From Caenorhabditis remanei (taxonomy: Eukaryota > Nematoda > Chromadorea > Rhabditida > Rhabditidae), in contig NC_071330.1 of assembly GCF_010183535.1 (NCBI RefSeq), positions 14,675,717 through 14,739,716 of the forward strand: DNA of 64,000 bases. Direction: 5' to 3'. Below are positions 8,414 through 20,321 of this stretch, piece after piece. A program made the translations under genes and the position numbers. The notes beneath the pieces are model-generated. The model was not told the origin of the DNA, did no database searches, and worked only from the letters and a program-made list of their open reading frames with translations. Within the stretch, counting starts at the first letter, position 1. Every line of letters begins with the position of its first letter.

Positions 8414-11391
8414 TTAGACAGGAGGATTCTCTTCTGCATTGTTATCATTTCCCCCAACCTCTTCCTCCTCATCCTCCTCATCTTCCTCAATTATCTTATC
8501 ATCCCCGTCCCTTGCCACATAGCACGGTCCTCTAAAAATCATCCACTCGTAGTCGATCTTCAACGCCAACTTCTTATCACTACCAGGATATGGGAAATAG
8601 ATCCATCCGGGTTCCGATGGTTTCGTGTAGTTGTAGACGTTATGACGGTGGTTGATGACGTCGACAGGACGACGGGGGTCGGAGCGCCAGGAGCCTGTGT
8701 TGAGGGAGAATTGGTCGAGCGATGGGTTGCGGAGGAGAACCTGGAACGTCAAGGAAATGAGAAAATGGGTCTAAGGCTCTAAGCGTAAAGCCTAAAGCCT
8801 AAAGCCTAAAGCCTGAAACCTTAAGCCTTAGGCCTAAAGCCTAAAGCCTAAGACTTTAAGCTTAAAGCACTAAGCCTAAGTCTCTAAGCCTAAGACTCTA
8901 AGATTGTCATTTTTCAGAATTTTTTTTGGTTTTCAAATGTTTCAGATATCAAAAAATTGTAAAAATCGACGAAATTCACCCAGAAAGCTCTTTTGACCAT
9001 TTTTTATGCTTTTTCAACGATTTTAAACTGTTCTAGACCTAAAAAATTGTGAAAATCAGCAAGTTTCAATGTATTTCTGAAAAATTTCAGCGACATTCGG
9101 CTTTGGCTCATTTTAGGCTGTCTCAGACATCAAAAAAACGCAAAAAACATAAAAAATCACTTAAAATTTGTAAAATTTCGAGGAAACTTAGATTTTCTCG
9201 TACTGAACCACAAACTTTTCAATTTTGGCACATTTTCGCATGTTTAAACCAAGAAAAAAAGCTTTTCATTTGGAAAAAAACGTTAAAAAACCAATTTTTT
9301 ACCAAAAGCCCCTCAGATGACTGGCGCGCCGTTGACGCGTTTCTGAACTGTCTTTCCGCCTTAAATCATTTAAAAACTGCCAAAAATTGTCTAAAAACGG
9401 CTAAAATCACTTAAAATAGCTAATTGTAAGGCTTTAAGGCTCAGCTCAAAAATGATTTTACAGTGACCAAAATTTTACAATGACAATTTTTTACAATGAC
9501 CAACATATTTACAGTGACCAAAAATTTTTCAGCGTCTCACAAGGATCAGATTTTAAATCTGTGACCTTACCGAGAATCTTCTGTCCTCCTGACCATCGGC
9601 AAGGCCCTATGGCTCTAAGCCTATCCCTCCACTCACCTCTGTCAAACGTTCAACATGGTCCACACAAAATTGCTCGACCTGGAACATGTCGACCCTATTG
9701 AAATGCGCAAAATCCGCGAGATACTCCCAACGGAACAAAATTGAATACGACTCGAACTCTTTCATCGCTTTCCATTGTTCCGTCTGAAACATCTCATCAA
9801 AATAGTCGAGACTTGCGATACAGCCCGAGTAGCTGTATTCTAGAATCATCGATTTCAGGGTGCCCGGCTCCAGATGAAGGAGAATTGACCAGACTTGTTC
9901 GTACTCGTAAAACTGAATGTTGAGTGTCCGGACTTTCAAGCGCCGCCCATTTTCCGCCAGGAACTCATTGAGACACTGGAATACAGCGGTATGGTCGAGA
10001 AGAGCCAACTCCTCTTTGGGTTCGTCATTCACGTCTACAGTAACCGTGAGGGAATGCACTGTTCTTTTTGGGTTCGCAAATATGATATTGAGGTCGTTTT
10101 CCAGAATATTCGAGAGCTCATCGAAATCGAAAATCCGGTCGTTTTTACCATCTTTGATATTGTTGGAGACTGCGAACTTCATCTCTTCGATTTGTTTATA
10201 GAATGCTTCGAAGCGTCCGTTGTGACTGTCCAGATGTACTTCATGGAAACGGATGTGGATGTGGAAGTCGTGGAACGCAAATTCGGTAGTATCCACGTGA
10301 GTACGTAGAGTCTTACAGACCTTGCGGAGTTTCATTCTGGAAAAAAACAATTTAAAAATTGGGATTTATAGGCTATTCAACATATTGACCTTAAAAATAA
10401 CAAACAAAAAAAAATTCCTAACGTTTTGACCACTGTGGGGATCGAACCCCCGACCTTTCAGCTATACCTTAACCACTCGGCCAGAACCAAAAACTTTCGA
10501 AAAATCGCTATTTTTGGGTGGAAAAAACTCAAAAACTCCGGATTTATAGGTTAGTTAACATGTAGAACCCGAAAAAACAAGCAAAAAAGATTCGTAAAGT
10601 TTTGACCACCACGGGGATCGAACCCCTGACCTTTTGAGCCATACTTTAACCACTCAGCCTGAAAATTTTTTTTTCGAAAAATTGGGATTTTTGGGTGAAA
10701 AAAATCAAGAACTCCTGATGTATAGGTTATTTGACATGTAGAACCCGAAAATAACAAGCAAAAAAAGATTCGTAAAGTTTTGACCACCACGGGGGTCGAA
10801 CCCCGGACCTTTTCAGCCATACCTTAACCACTCAGCCTGCATAAAAATTTTTTTCGAAAAATCGGGATTTTTGGGTGAAAAAAAACTCAAAAGCTCAAGG
10901 TTTATAGGTTAATTGACATGTAGATCCCGAAAATAACAAGGAATAAAAAATTCCTAAAGTTTTGACCACCGCGGGGGTCAAACCCTTGACCCTTTCAGCC
11001 ATACCTTAACCACTCGGCCAGAACAACAGTTTTTCGAAAAATTGCGATTTTTCGGTAAAAAACTCAAAAACACTAGGTTTTAAGGTTAATTGACATGTAG
11101 AACCCGAAAAAAGTAAGCAAAAAAAGATTCAAAAAGTTTTGATCACTACGGGGGTCGAACCCGCGACCCTTTGAACGATAGTCATCGTTGCCTTAACCAC
11201 TAGGCCAGATCCGAAAATTTTCGAAAAATTGCGATTTCTGGGTGAAAAAAACTCTTTCCGCCGAATATTTTTTGAATTTCCCATTCCGCCTCCGAATTGC
11301 CTTAAATTCTGATCAGCTACAGTAACCCAGAAACTCACTTCTCCCTGAAATTGAGATACTTCATCAGTTTGTCCTTGCAAGTTATTGGCAT
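8414..11391 (-). CDS. F-box/FTH protein, 359 aa
   Basis: Three exons on the minus strand: 11391-11339, 10336-9637 and 8740-8414. The total is 1080 nt, open to TAA, with intron phases 2 and 0 as in the paralogues. The F-box spans the first junction (PITCKDKLMKYLNF then MKLRKVCKTLRTHVD). Residues about 35-250 form the FTH region. The last exon begins VLLRNPSLDQF and carries FPYPGSDKKL and WMIFRGPCYV, followed by an acidic tail of about 20 Asp/Glu residues. The family role is Skp1-linked substrate recognition in SCF ubiquitin ligases. The start at 11391 is the first ATG in frame, but the frame is preceded by an acceptor-like TTCCAG, so a longer form is possible. An HTH-like open exon lies just upstream at 11606-11776 but does not join in phase. 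Introns hold tRNA-like and telomere-like repeats. Confidence 0.8.
8768..8904. repeat. Degenerate telomere-like GCCTAAA repeats
   Basis: Runs of AAGCCTAAAGCCTAAAGCCT and variants (CTAAGCCTAAGACTCTAAG) fill about 130 bp. The unit is GCCTAAA, one base longer than the nematode telomere hexamer GCCTAA. It sits in the last intron of the minus-strand F-box gene. Confidence 0.7.
10425..11215 (-). repeat. Five tandem ~175-bp units, each with a tRNA-like core
   Basis: Cores lie near 10429-10485, 10597-10655, 10775-10840, 10960-11022 and 11138-11205. On the minus strand each has an A-box-like GAGTGGTTAAGG followed by a B-box-like GGTTCGATCCCC. In the first four the anticodon arm is missing. In the 11138-11205 copy an AACGAT/ATCGTT stem occupies that place, so it is the closest to a cloverleaf. 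Spacers also repeat (TTATAGGTTA...CATGTAGAACCCG). The array lies in the F-box-splitting intron. The units look like a tRNA-derived repeat, not functional tRNA genes. Confidence 0.75.
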
Positions 11392-11605
11392 ACGGATAAG
11401 AGGACTTTGGTCGTCTGGAAGTGAAGTTTCAAGATCTTTTTGGACACTATTTTTTGGAGAAGGGCGGCATCAGGTTCTGGAGACGACATATCTGGAATAA
11501 TGGGGAAAAATTGAGGGCTAAAATTGGAGTTTTAGGAGTGAAAATGAGATAGCAGAGGTGTGCAGAAATGAAATTTAAAAAAAAAAGAAGTTGAAGGAAA
11601 AATAC

Positions 11606-11776
11606 CGATTTTATCATTTTCCAGCTGAATTTTGCAAAATTTTTAATGCTTTCAGTTAAATTGAGTGCTTTTTTTGCCTTAAACACATGGGAGCTGCTTA
11701 GAGCATCATCAATCTCTTTAAAATGTCTATGAGCTGCCCAATAAACAAAAACGTTCCCAAAATTAAACTCCTTCAT
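11606..11776 (-). other. Possible HTH exon upstream of the F-box gene
   Basis: A 57-codon open stretch starts at ATG 11776 and ends at a GTATTT donor. It reads NVFVYWAAHRHFKEIDDALS and ALNLTESIKNFAKF, which resembles the two-helix pattern of the Mos1-type HTH seen in the plus-strand paralogues. It would be the natural first exon of the gene ending at 8414. It ends in phase 0, however, while the F-box exon needs phase 1, and no in-between exon fixes this. It may be a decayed exon or part of a structure I cannot resolve. Confidence 0.35.
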
Positions 11777-12049
11777 GCATTATCTTCCCCTTTTATACTC
11801 TAACATCAGGTAGAAGGAAAAAGGGGGCGGGGCCCCGGGAGCACATAAGAGCACACATCTGGCCCGAAATCATGGAGCAAGCAGAAGATTAGTGTAGAGG
11901 TGATATACTGAGAAGAGGGGGAGATTAATAATGAAAGCGTGCATGCACACATGGAAATTTGATGTTACATACAAAGATCTGGTAAAGAAAACATGTGAAG
12001 AGCGGATAGAGATCTAACGGAAATTTTTAGAAAAGAAAATTGGGAGAAA

Positions 12050-13600
12050 AATATATAATTCCTTAGAGAATCACAGGATCTTTACGACGGAGCAGTCTGC
12101 AGACATCTGGACAATAGGGACACACCGACAGACAAGGAGAGACAAATCGTTGGGATCTGAGAGTAGGAGAGCCTCAAAGGAAGGTATCTGCAGGCATTTG
12201 GACACATCGATAAACATTTTTAGTGTTCCAAAAAGAAGAAAAAAGATCACACATCTGGTAGAAAACTGAATCATTTCCCGTATTTCCCAGTGATAAACAA
12301 CCGGGACGGGATCAAAGTACATACACGCGTATACTTGATGTTACATACATCTGGTAGAGAAAATATTTATTTGGAAATAAGAAAAAGATCGAACGGGAAG
12401 AATTGTGTTCATACGTTAAAATGGAATGTGATGTTACGAAAAAAGTGGTTTCAAAAAAATCTGGTGCGATTTTGGCGCGTTTGAAGCGTCTTAGAATGCA
12501 TGGGAGTTAGAGAGGTGTGGGGAAGTAAGACAGTATAAAACTGACGGTAATTAGACAAAGTTAATTAGTTGAAGGTATAATTACCCCCGATTTTTAGGAT
12601 TTTTGAGGTCATTTTTTTTAAAGAGTTTTTGATCTTTTTTCTGGAAACGTTTGTGCTATTTTCTAGTCTAGTTTAAATCAACTTAAAAATGTACAGAAAC
12701 AATAGAAATCCACCAGAAACTCTCGGTTTTTAAAGTTGCTGTTTTCAAACTAAACTTCACTGGAAAACAAGATTAACTACTCAATTTTAAGCTAAGACTG
12801 AAATTTTCCGCTTTTTTAAACCAAAATCGTCAAAAAATCTGTATTTTTACATATTTCCTCATTTAAAGGGCTTTTTTTATCTACTTTTCACAAAACTTTA
12901 GAAAAAATATCTGTTCGTACTGAAAAACAAAGTTTTTAAAACCATTTTTCCGTTCAAAAATTCAAATATTGTATGACTTTTAGTGTTCTTCACGAAAATT
13001 CTGCTTATTGTTATCTATTTTTTTGAATTTTCCATTGAATTCGGCGCATTTTTGAACTTGGAGCTGCTTATTGCCTGAATTCCTTCAATATTTCTTTAGA
13101 ACTGCAACAAAAATTAATAAAAATAGCTGCAATTTGTCTGTAAACTACTGAAAATTATAGATTAAAGGTAAAACTATTGTGGCCTGATACAAATGTGCAT
13201 TAAACTTTGAAATTTTCAAAAAAATGACTTCAAATTATGAGAAATTGCTTGACAAGAAAATTTCGGAAAATGGCTCAAATAAGCACCGCAAACTAGCCAC
13301 AAAAACCATAACAACCTCAAATTCTTCTGAAATCCGCTGAGAAGGACATCCGGACAAACAGACAAAAATAGCTTTTAGCCAAGTCAAAACCTGCTGAAAC
13401 GCTGTGAAAACCGGTGCAGACATTAAAAATGACTGTCTGCCCGTCCAGATGTCTGCAGATACCGGCTCTCCTACTCTCAGATCCCAACTATTTGTCTCTC
13501 CTTGTCTGTCGGTGTGTCCCAACTGTCATGATGTCTGCAGATTACTCTCTAATAAAAATCCTGAGGATTCTCTAAAGAATTTTATATTTTTCTTCTCGAT
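12050..13600. repeat. Inverted-repeat element with ~130-bp arms
   Basis: The left arm (about 12059-12196: TTAGAGAATC, CTGCAGACATCTGGACAATA, GACAGACAAGGAGAGACAAA, GATCTGAGAGTAGGAGAGCC) is matched inverted at about 13430-13585. The interior of about 1.2 kb is AT-rich with no coding sequence that I can support. A related ACATCCGGACAAACAGAC motif sits at about 13345. It resembles a non-autonomous DNA transposon, but I could not define a target duplication. Confidence 0.65.
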
Positions 13601-14442
13601 CTTTCTCGTTTCCAGATGTTCTCAATATTTTTGCGGATGTTACACACTATATCCACCTGCCATAGTGACTCCGTCCCCCTCTCCACCTGGATGTGCCATT
13701 AGACCACACACACCGCTAATATGCTTCCCGTTTATCTTTTTTAGAAGGGATCTTTACTAATAATATTCAACAGATTCCGTCTGTCCGTTTATGTGTTGCA
13801 AGCCATAACTCCCTCTGTAGTGGACCGATTTCTATGAAACCTAGACAGATTGATTGGAAATTTCCCTTAGATGATGCCCGAACTTTTCTTTTTTCGAAAA
13901 AGATGATTTTGACGTCTTCTGGAGACGATGACCATTTCAACAGTAAAAAGCGTTGAGAAAGGTGTGTCCCGACAGGGTGGTAGAAAGCTCAAACTTACTG
14001 ACTCGGTGTTTCTTATCTGCATTCTCGAAATGGCCACGGCCACGCGTATTTAGTGTAGCGGTCTACGCAGATGACTCTCACACACGGGGTGGTGAGTTCG
14101 TTCCCACCAGGTCGGAAATGTTTTTTGGTTTTTTGTTTTGATAGAAAAATAGACAGCCAGTATATGAAAGTTGTAAATAACGCCGTTACAGTCGAGATTT
14201 CGGAGATCAAAAGGGTTACGTAGGTATAATCGAGGAAAAAACTACGATTTGGAAACTGCGCCGCAAATTTGCGTTCGTATGTGCACCCTTTCCCCAATTT
14301 TCGTTCCCCGATTAAAAGGCTCTCTCCGATTTTCGTAGAGTTCCCAACTTTTAAAATGTTTAAAAATTACAATCCTGCAAACGCAGAGTCAAAAACTGAT
14401 TTATCCATAAGACTTTCGTCCGCATCTTCTTATGGAAAGGGA

Positions 14443-15433
14443 GGCGGCATGGCCGCCGATCAGTCAAAAACTCAAAAAGATTACATTTTCTGTCAAAATT
14501 TTTTGTTAAAAGGAAAATATGTTTTGAAGTTTTTGAAAAAAGTTATAACGTTTTTTTGCGTATATCACTATTTATACCGCACCCTGTACATAAAGTGCAT
14601 TTCTTTGAAGATCTTTAAGAATTTTGTCAACTTTTGTGGAGCGCTTTCAGGTACAAATGAGGATTGGAATCAAAATAGACTGAATAAGAGTGTACTTCTA
14701 CTTTTGAACTGAGAAGTATGTAAAATAGTTTTGAAGTATTTTAGAGAAAAGAGGCGGCATCGCCGCCGAAGAGGTATAAAATCAGAAAGCAGAACTTTTC
14801 GGATCAAACCAGACTAAGAAGAAGATTTCTGTGTATGTATATGGAAAACATCTTGAAAGGCTTTGGGGAGGGAGGCGACGTCGCCGCCAATCAGTCAAAA
14901 ACTCAAAAAAAATGCTTTAAGCGCATTTTTTATACTGACATTCCATATTCCACAGGAAAAAGTCATTGAGAAAATTTGTTAAAATATTATCAGAAATACC
15001 GAAGTGTTTTAATTGTTCTCTACCGGAAAGGGCTTCTTAGCTAACGAAAACTAGCTTACAAGTGAATAAGTTATACGATCCAAAAGTAGAGGAGAATTCT
15101 GAGAACTCGATAGTAGTAATTCGGCATGATCACTCGCCTTTTGAGAAGGGAAGAAAGAAGAGTTATCAAGTTCACGTTCTTCTGTGAGATTGTTTTGAAA
15201 TGAGGAAAACATAAGAAGAAAGTTCAAATTGGTAAATTCAAAAACAGCTCATTCTAAATTCCATGTTCTATCAGGATAGAAAAAGTCATTGAGAAAGTTT
15301 GTAGAATTTGAGTCTGAAAAGGAGAGATTTTACAATTGTGTTATCGGAATGAACTGCTCGGTTAAGAAGCGCCGCAGGCGCTGTAAAACTGAGAAGGGTG
15401 GTGTAGGGAAGGAGGTTTAGTCGCCGTTAGGCG
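14443..15433. repeat. Five dispersed GC palindromes
   Basis: GGCGGCATGGCCGCC (14443), GGCGGCATCGCCGCC (14753), GGCGACGTCGCCGCC (14874), AGCGCCGCAGGCGCT (15369) and CGCCGTTAGGCG (15422) stand out from AT-rich surroundings. The first and third are followed by the same CAGTCAAAAACTCAAAAA. They look like hairpin remnants of one repeat family. Confidence 0.6.
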
Positions 15434-16099
15434 ACGTAAACCGACTGGTATATAAATGTTTTGGAGCACGGTAGATATGAACACTGGAGCAGTAAGTGAA
15501 ATTTTTGAAAAGGGAAGAAGGGAGAAGGAAGAGGGAAGTGGAAAAAAGCCCGGAAGAAGGAAGAAGGAAGTCGAAGGAAGGAGGCCCATAATCCAAGGGT
15601 ACATCGAAAGTGGGACAATCAGTCATACCTTCACACCATCTCTGATCATTTTCAACTGGAATATGCCTATTTCTATATTTTACTGCACGGTACTGTGGCA
15701 TTTAGGTTAATTTTAAGCCGGAAAGGCGTTATTGGTTTAAGAACCTTATTTTTCATTCAAAACAAACTCAAACACGGTTATTTTCAGCAAGGATCTATGT
15801 ATTTAGGCAAAAATACCACGAACATTGTCCCAAACTTCTTTCAAACACGAAAAAGTACATTTCCAGCAAAAAAACTATATGCGCCTAGGCGAATCCTTGC
15901 TTGTTCTCCATATCTCCGTTCTCATCAATTTTCATCAATTTCCATTCTTAAATTCGAACTTCCCACAGTTCTACACTCAACTTTCCAACTTGAAGCGCTT
16001 TCGAATTATCACAAATAAAAAAACTGATAACATTAGATTCAAACACATGACTATTTTAGAGAATTTCCAGATCTCTGCTCCCATCAATTTACAGCAAAT

Positions 16100-16460
16100 T
16101 CCACTCTCAAATTCGAAGTCTCCATAGTCCAAATCCCCCCCCCCCTTCTCCATGTGTTCCCCTTCTTCTTCTTCTTCTTCTTCTCACTTTCCCCCGTCCG
16201 TGTGTTCTTCTTCTTCTCCCCTCCAGCAGCCAGCACCACCAACTGTCATTCCCCCTCTTCTCTCTCTCTCTCTTCTTCAGTGACCCCCCCCCCCCCCCCT
16301 TTCACTCCGTTGTCCATTTCTCTCCACACACACATACATACATACACACGACGACGCTCCGTTGCCTCTTTTTTCTTTTTTCTTTCCTTTCACATGCTAA
16401 ATCTCTCTCACTCTCACTCTGTTCACTTTTCCGCCACCGCCGTGTTTGCCATTCGATGAT
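16100..16460. repeat. Polypyrimidine low-complexity tract
   Basis: The plus strand is almost all C and T: a C-run near 16135-16145, TTCTTC trinucleotides near 16160-16185, a long C-run near 16284-16299 and CACACATACATACACA near 16326. A 101-codon open frame across it is compositional, not a gene. Confidence 0.8.
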
Positions 16461-17750
16461 TTCTTTTTTCTGTGTTCCCTTTTTTTCGCACTTAATTGAT
16501 ATTTTGATATTAAGCCTATTATTAGTGAAGAAATTACAAGTTTCTAAGTTTTCTGCAGTGATTTTTATCGATTTTTATCTCCTTTTTGGGTTTTTCAGTG
16601 GAAAAATGAGGTAACCAATGAATTTTTATGATTTTCGACGTCTATCGACACATTTTGACTAATTATCGACCTGAAATTAGAATTTGAAAGTTGTGAATGC
16701 TCATTTTTGAGATTTTTGACGTCTTCAGGTCGCAATTAGCTCACATTTTCAGTTTTTAGTCTAAAATTGAATGAAAAATGGTTTTTTTAAATTGATTTCC
16801 CACGTTTTGAGCTCAATTGCCTTTTTTGGAGCTTTTGAAAAGATTCTGGCACATTTTTATAATTTTTGACCGTTTTTCCACCTGAAAATCCGATTTTATA
16901 GTCGTAAATGCTTATTTTTAAGATTCAAGTCGCAATTAGCTAAAATTTTCAGACTTTCTCCCTGAAATTCAATGAAAAATGAATTTTCGACCTTTTCACC
17001 TCAAAATTAACAGATTTTTGACCGTTTTTCGAGCTGAAATTAAGATTTTAAAGTTGGGAATGCTCATTTTTGGGATTTTTGACGTTTTTAGCTAAAATTT
17101 TCAGTTTTTCCGTCTGAAATTGAATGAAAAATGATTTTTCGACATTTTCAGGTTAAAATTTTTATATTCTTGCTTCAAAACATAGTTTTTTGCGTTTGAA
17201 AGGATTTCGGACAATTTTTCATGATTTTTGAAGTTTTCAGCTTGAAATTACCAGGAAGCAACCAATTTTCAGTTTTTTTTCAAATGAAAAATTCGATTTT
17301 TAGGCCAATATCATTTTCCAGCTGAGAATTAGAGTTAATTTTCAACTTTTTGCTTGGAATCTAGCTTGTTTTTACATTTACAGCAATTTTTAGATAGTTA
17401 TTGTGTGCTTTTTGACAATCTCAGCATTGTGTCACTCATTTTCAGCAATTTTCAGGCATTTAAAATAGTTTTTTTGAAAATTTTCTTATATTTTTTGACA
17501 GTTTTAAGTTAAATTACTGAAACGTTTCATCCATTTTCTAATGATTTCTAGTTTTATTTCATTTCCACTTGATATTTTCCATCTTTCCCATGAGTTTCTC
17601 CGTTTTTCCATATCCCCACGATTTTTTTCTCTCAATTTACCTTTTTTAAAAAGATTTTCCCCATTTTTCCCAAGATTTGCCTGCTTTTTCCATTTCTCAC
17701 GATTGTTTCCTCTAAATTTTCATATTTTTCTCTTCTTCCTTCCATTCTTT

Positions 17751-18134
17751 CATTTACTTGCAACTGGGCCGAGTCCGGGCCGTGAACGGGCCTTAGAATA
17801 ACTCGCTTCAAAATGAAAATTGGGAGTCGATCAACCTGTCAAATTGTAGATCTCGGTGAGCTCTACTTAAATCTATTTTCATTTTTACTGTAAGTTTAGT
17901 GAGTACAATCCATTTAGTGGGCGGGCCGTGAACAGCCGGGCCTTGAATCACGGCCCGGCCACTAAATTGATTGTACTGCGGCTCTCACTAAACTCACATT
18001 GAAAAGGAACATATATTTAAGTAGAGCTCACCGAGATCTACAATTTGACAGGTTGATCGACTCCCAATTTTCATTTTGAAGCGAGTTATTCTAAGGCCCG
18101 CTCACGGCCCGGAGTCGGCCCGGTTGCAAGTATG
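17751..18134. mobile_element. hAT-like foldback element, ends ACTTGCAAC / GTTGCAAGT
   Basis: The element is a nearly complete palindrome. Left ACTTGCAACTGGGCCGAGTC is matched by right CGGAGTCGGCCCGGTTGCAAGT, and the arms continue through CTCGCTTCAAAATGAAAATT and TGTAGATCTCGGTGAGCTCT. It is flanked by identical 8-bp repeats CCATTCTT (17742-17749 and 18135-18142), the target-site size of hAT elements. There is no transposase. Confidence 0.8.
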
Positions 18135-18293
18135 CCATTCTTCCTTCTCCACAACCAAAACTATTCCCAACAACACAAGCGTGAGATACACATGTCCTAA
18201 CCCCCCTTATCGGCGTGCACACAACACCATCCACACCTTTTCTTTCCACCAGCCGTCACCAAGGAGGGAGGGAGAGAGTTGGCAACGTGCCAA

Positions 18294-18296
<3 letters not shown>

Positions 18297-18350
<54 letters not shown>

Positions 18351-18462
18351 GGTAGAGAACATCTGCATAGAACACGGAGGACACTCTCTTGTTGCGTATA
18401 CAAATCGTTGCGAGACCCAAGGGGGACGGGGAAGCATTTGGCAGAGAGAGAGAGAGAGAGAG
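18297..18462. repeat. (CT)n and (GA)n microsatellites
   Basis: About 26 CT dinucleotides lie at 18297-18348 and a short (GA)n run at about 18443-18462. They produce overlapping open frames on both strands that read as Leu-Ser or Arg-Glu repeats. Confidence 0.9.
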
Positions 18463-20321
18463 GTGTGTACTGGTGGGGGAGAAGGCGGTCTGTAGACGGA
18501 AACCTTTAGGTTTTTGTCAAAAATAAATAAAATTATTGAATTCGGCGTGCGGAGACCTATCGAATGAGTATAATCATGCCCTTATTCGGTCAGGGGTCAT
18601 TCTGAAAAATTATTGAAATTTTTCGTTGCTCAGGCTATTTGAAATTGGGTTGAAATGTAATGAAGCAGTAATTTTGAATTGATGAAAGCGATTTTTAGAC
18701 AATTTTCAGCCTGTTTCAGAGAAAATTTAGGGCGAAAGAAGTGGAAGTCGTTAGGAATGGATTTCATGGACACTTTCGGTCATTTTTGGCCAATTCTGGC
18801 ACTTTAGAGTAATTTTTCAGGAATTTTTACGTCTTTTTGCCCTGTTCTGAGCTTATTTCAGCCAATCTAAACCTATTTTGAAGCAAATTGTTTTCCTTTC
18901 AAGCGTTTTGAAGGTTTCAAGACGATTTAAGCGATTTTCAATTATTTCCAGTCATTTCTGATTGTGAGAAAATTTCAGACTATGTAGTGTTCTCCGCATG
19001 CTATCTAACCATTTTTCAACAAGCTTCATTCATTAAGAAACCATTTTGAACTATTCTTGATAGTTTTCAGCTTAAACTTCTTAATTTGAATGTTTCAATA
19101 CATATTTATGTCACTTTTCCCAATATAAACAAGTGCGCTCCACTGATAAACGCGAGAAAGAAGAGGAATCGCTGGCGCACGCGACGCGACCGCAACGCTT
19201 CTTTTAAACTTCGCGGTCGTTTTAATTGTAGAGACTGTAGGATCTCTGGATTTCACTAGTTTCAGCACCTATTTTCAGGCCAATTTTAAGTGAGAAAAGT
19301 GATTTGAGGCGAATTGTGATAATTTTAGGCCTGTTTTGATTAACTTTTTAGAGTGATTTTTTACTCAATTTCCTCCTATTTTCTGTCATTTCTCGCAATA
19401 TCTCTTTTTCCATCGAAATTTCTTTCAATTCCAGCGATTATCAATCAATCTCATCTATTTTTCCTATCATTTTCTGCCATTTTCATACGTTTTTCTCTAA
19501 TTTTTCGTCATAGCTTCTTCCTCCCATTTTCTCCGTTCCCATCTGAAATTTTTTCAATTCCAGTGATTATCAATTGATTCCATCCATATTTCCCATGATT
19601 TTCTATAATTTTCATATATTTCTCGACGATTTTTTGTCATATTTTGCTTCTTTCCTGCGTTTTGTTTCCGTTTTCATCTAAATCTGTGCAATTTCCACTA
19701 TTCTCACTGTTTTATATACTTTTTCTCCGTGATTTTCTGTTATTTTCCTGCATTTTCAGACTATATTCCACTATTTATTTTCGATAATGATTCCTTCAAC
19801 TACAATCTTATTTATTTTATATATTTCTTCTATTTTCTATTCTCTAGATTCTATTTTTAGTCAAATTTCTCTTTTTTCGACAGCTTTTTCGTTTTTGATC
19901 TCCCCTTTTTGAATTCTCATTAATTTTTCCGTCATTTCTATTTCTTTGCTCATATTATCAGTTCTTGAAGTTCATTTTTTTCATTTTCATTTGTTTTTCT
20001 CTAATTTTTTGTCATATTTAGCTTCTTTCCTGCGTTTTTTCTCATTTCCCATACATATTTTTGCGATTTTAATGACTATGAATGATTTTTATCTATTTCT
20101 CCATGATTTTCTGTCATTTTCATTCATTTCTATCTAGTTTTTTTGTTATATTTAGTTTCTTTCCTGCGTTTTTCTCCGTTCCTATATACATTTTTGCGAT
20201 TTCAATAATTATCATTGCTTTATATTCATTTACTCCATGATTTTCTATCATTTTCCTGCATGTTCCCTTTTTTCCATTATTTATTCTCAATTCTGGTTTC
20301 TTCTACACCAGAATATGGTCC

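Larger units (their letters stand above)
11800..16100. other. Gene-free DNA, left part of the 14-kb gap
   Basis: Apart from the inverted-repeat element, I see short repeated pieces (GATGTTACATACA near 11963 and 12335; ATCTGGTAGA near 12250 and 12350). There is a GC-rich GGGGGCGGGGCCCCGGGAG at about 11823, a weak tRNA-like sequence near 14050-14115, and five short GC palindromes (14443-15433). Open frames of 80-150 codons here lack family resemblance and splice support. Confidence 0.5.

Noticed and set aside
9895..10308. 137-codon plus-strand frame opposite the FTH exon
   Set aside because: Antisense shadow of the minus-strand FTH exon, which has family motifs and matching splice phases.
10425..11215. 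Functional tRNA genes
   Set aside because: Four of five units lack an anticodon arm and none has a clear paired acceptor stem.
14269..14712. 147-codon plus-strand open frame
   Set aside because: It spans a GC palindrome, shows no domain, no splice context and no partner frame; composition is like the surrounding repeats.
16154..16459. 101-codon frame, Phe/Ser/Pro-rich
   Set aside because: It is the translation of a polypyrimidine low-complexity tract.
18076..18509. Overlapping frames rich in Leu-Ser or Arg-Glu
   Set aside because: Produced by the (CT)n and (GA)n microsatellites on both strands.
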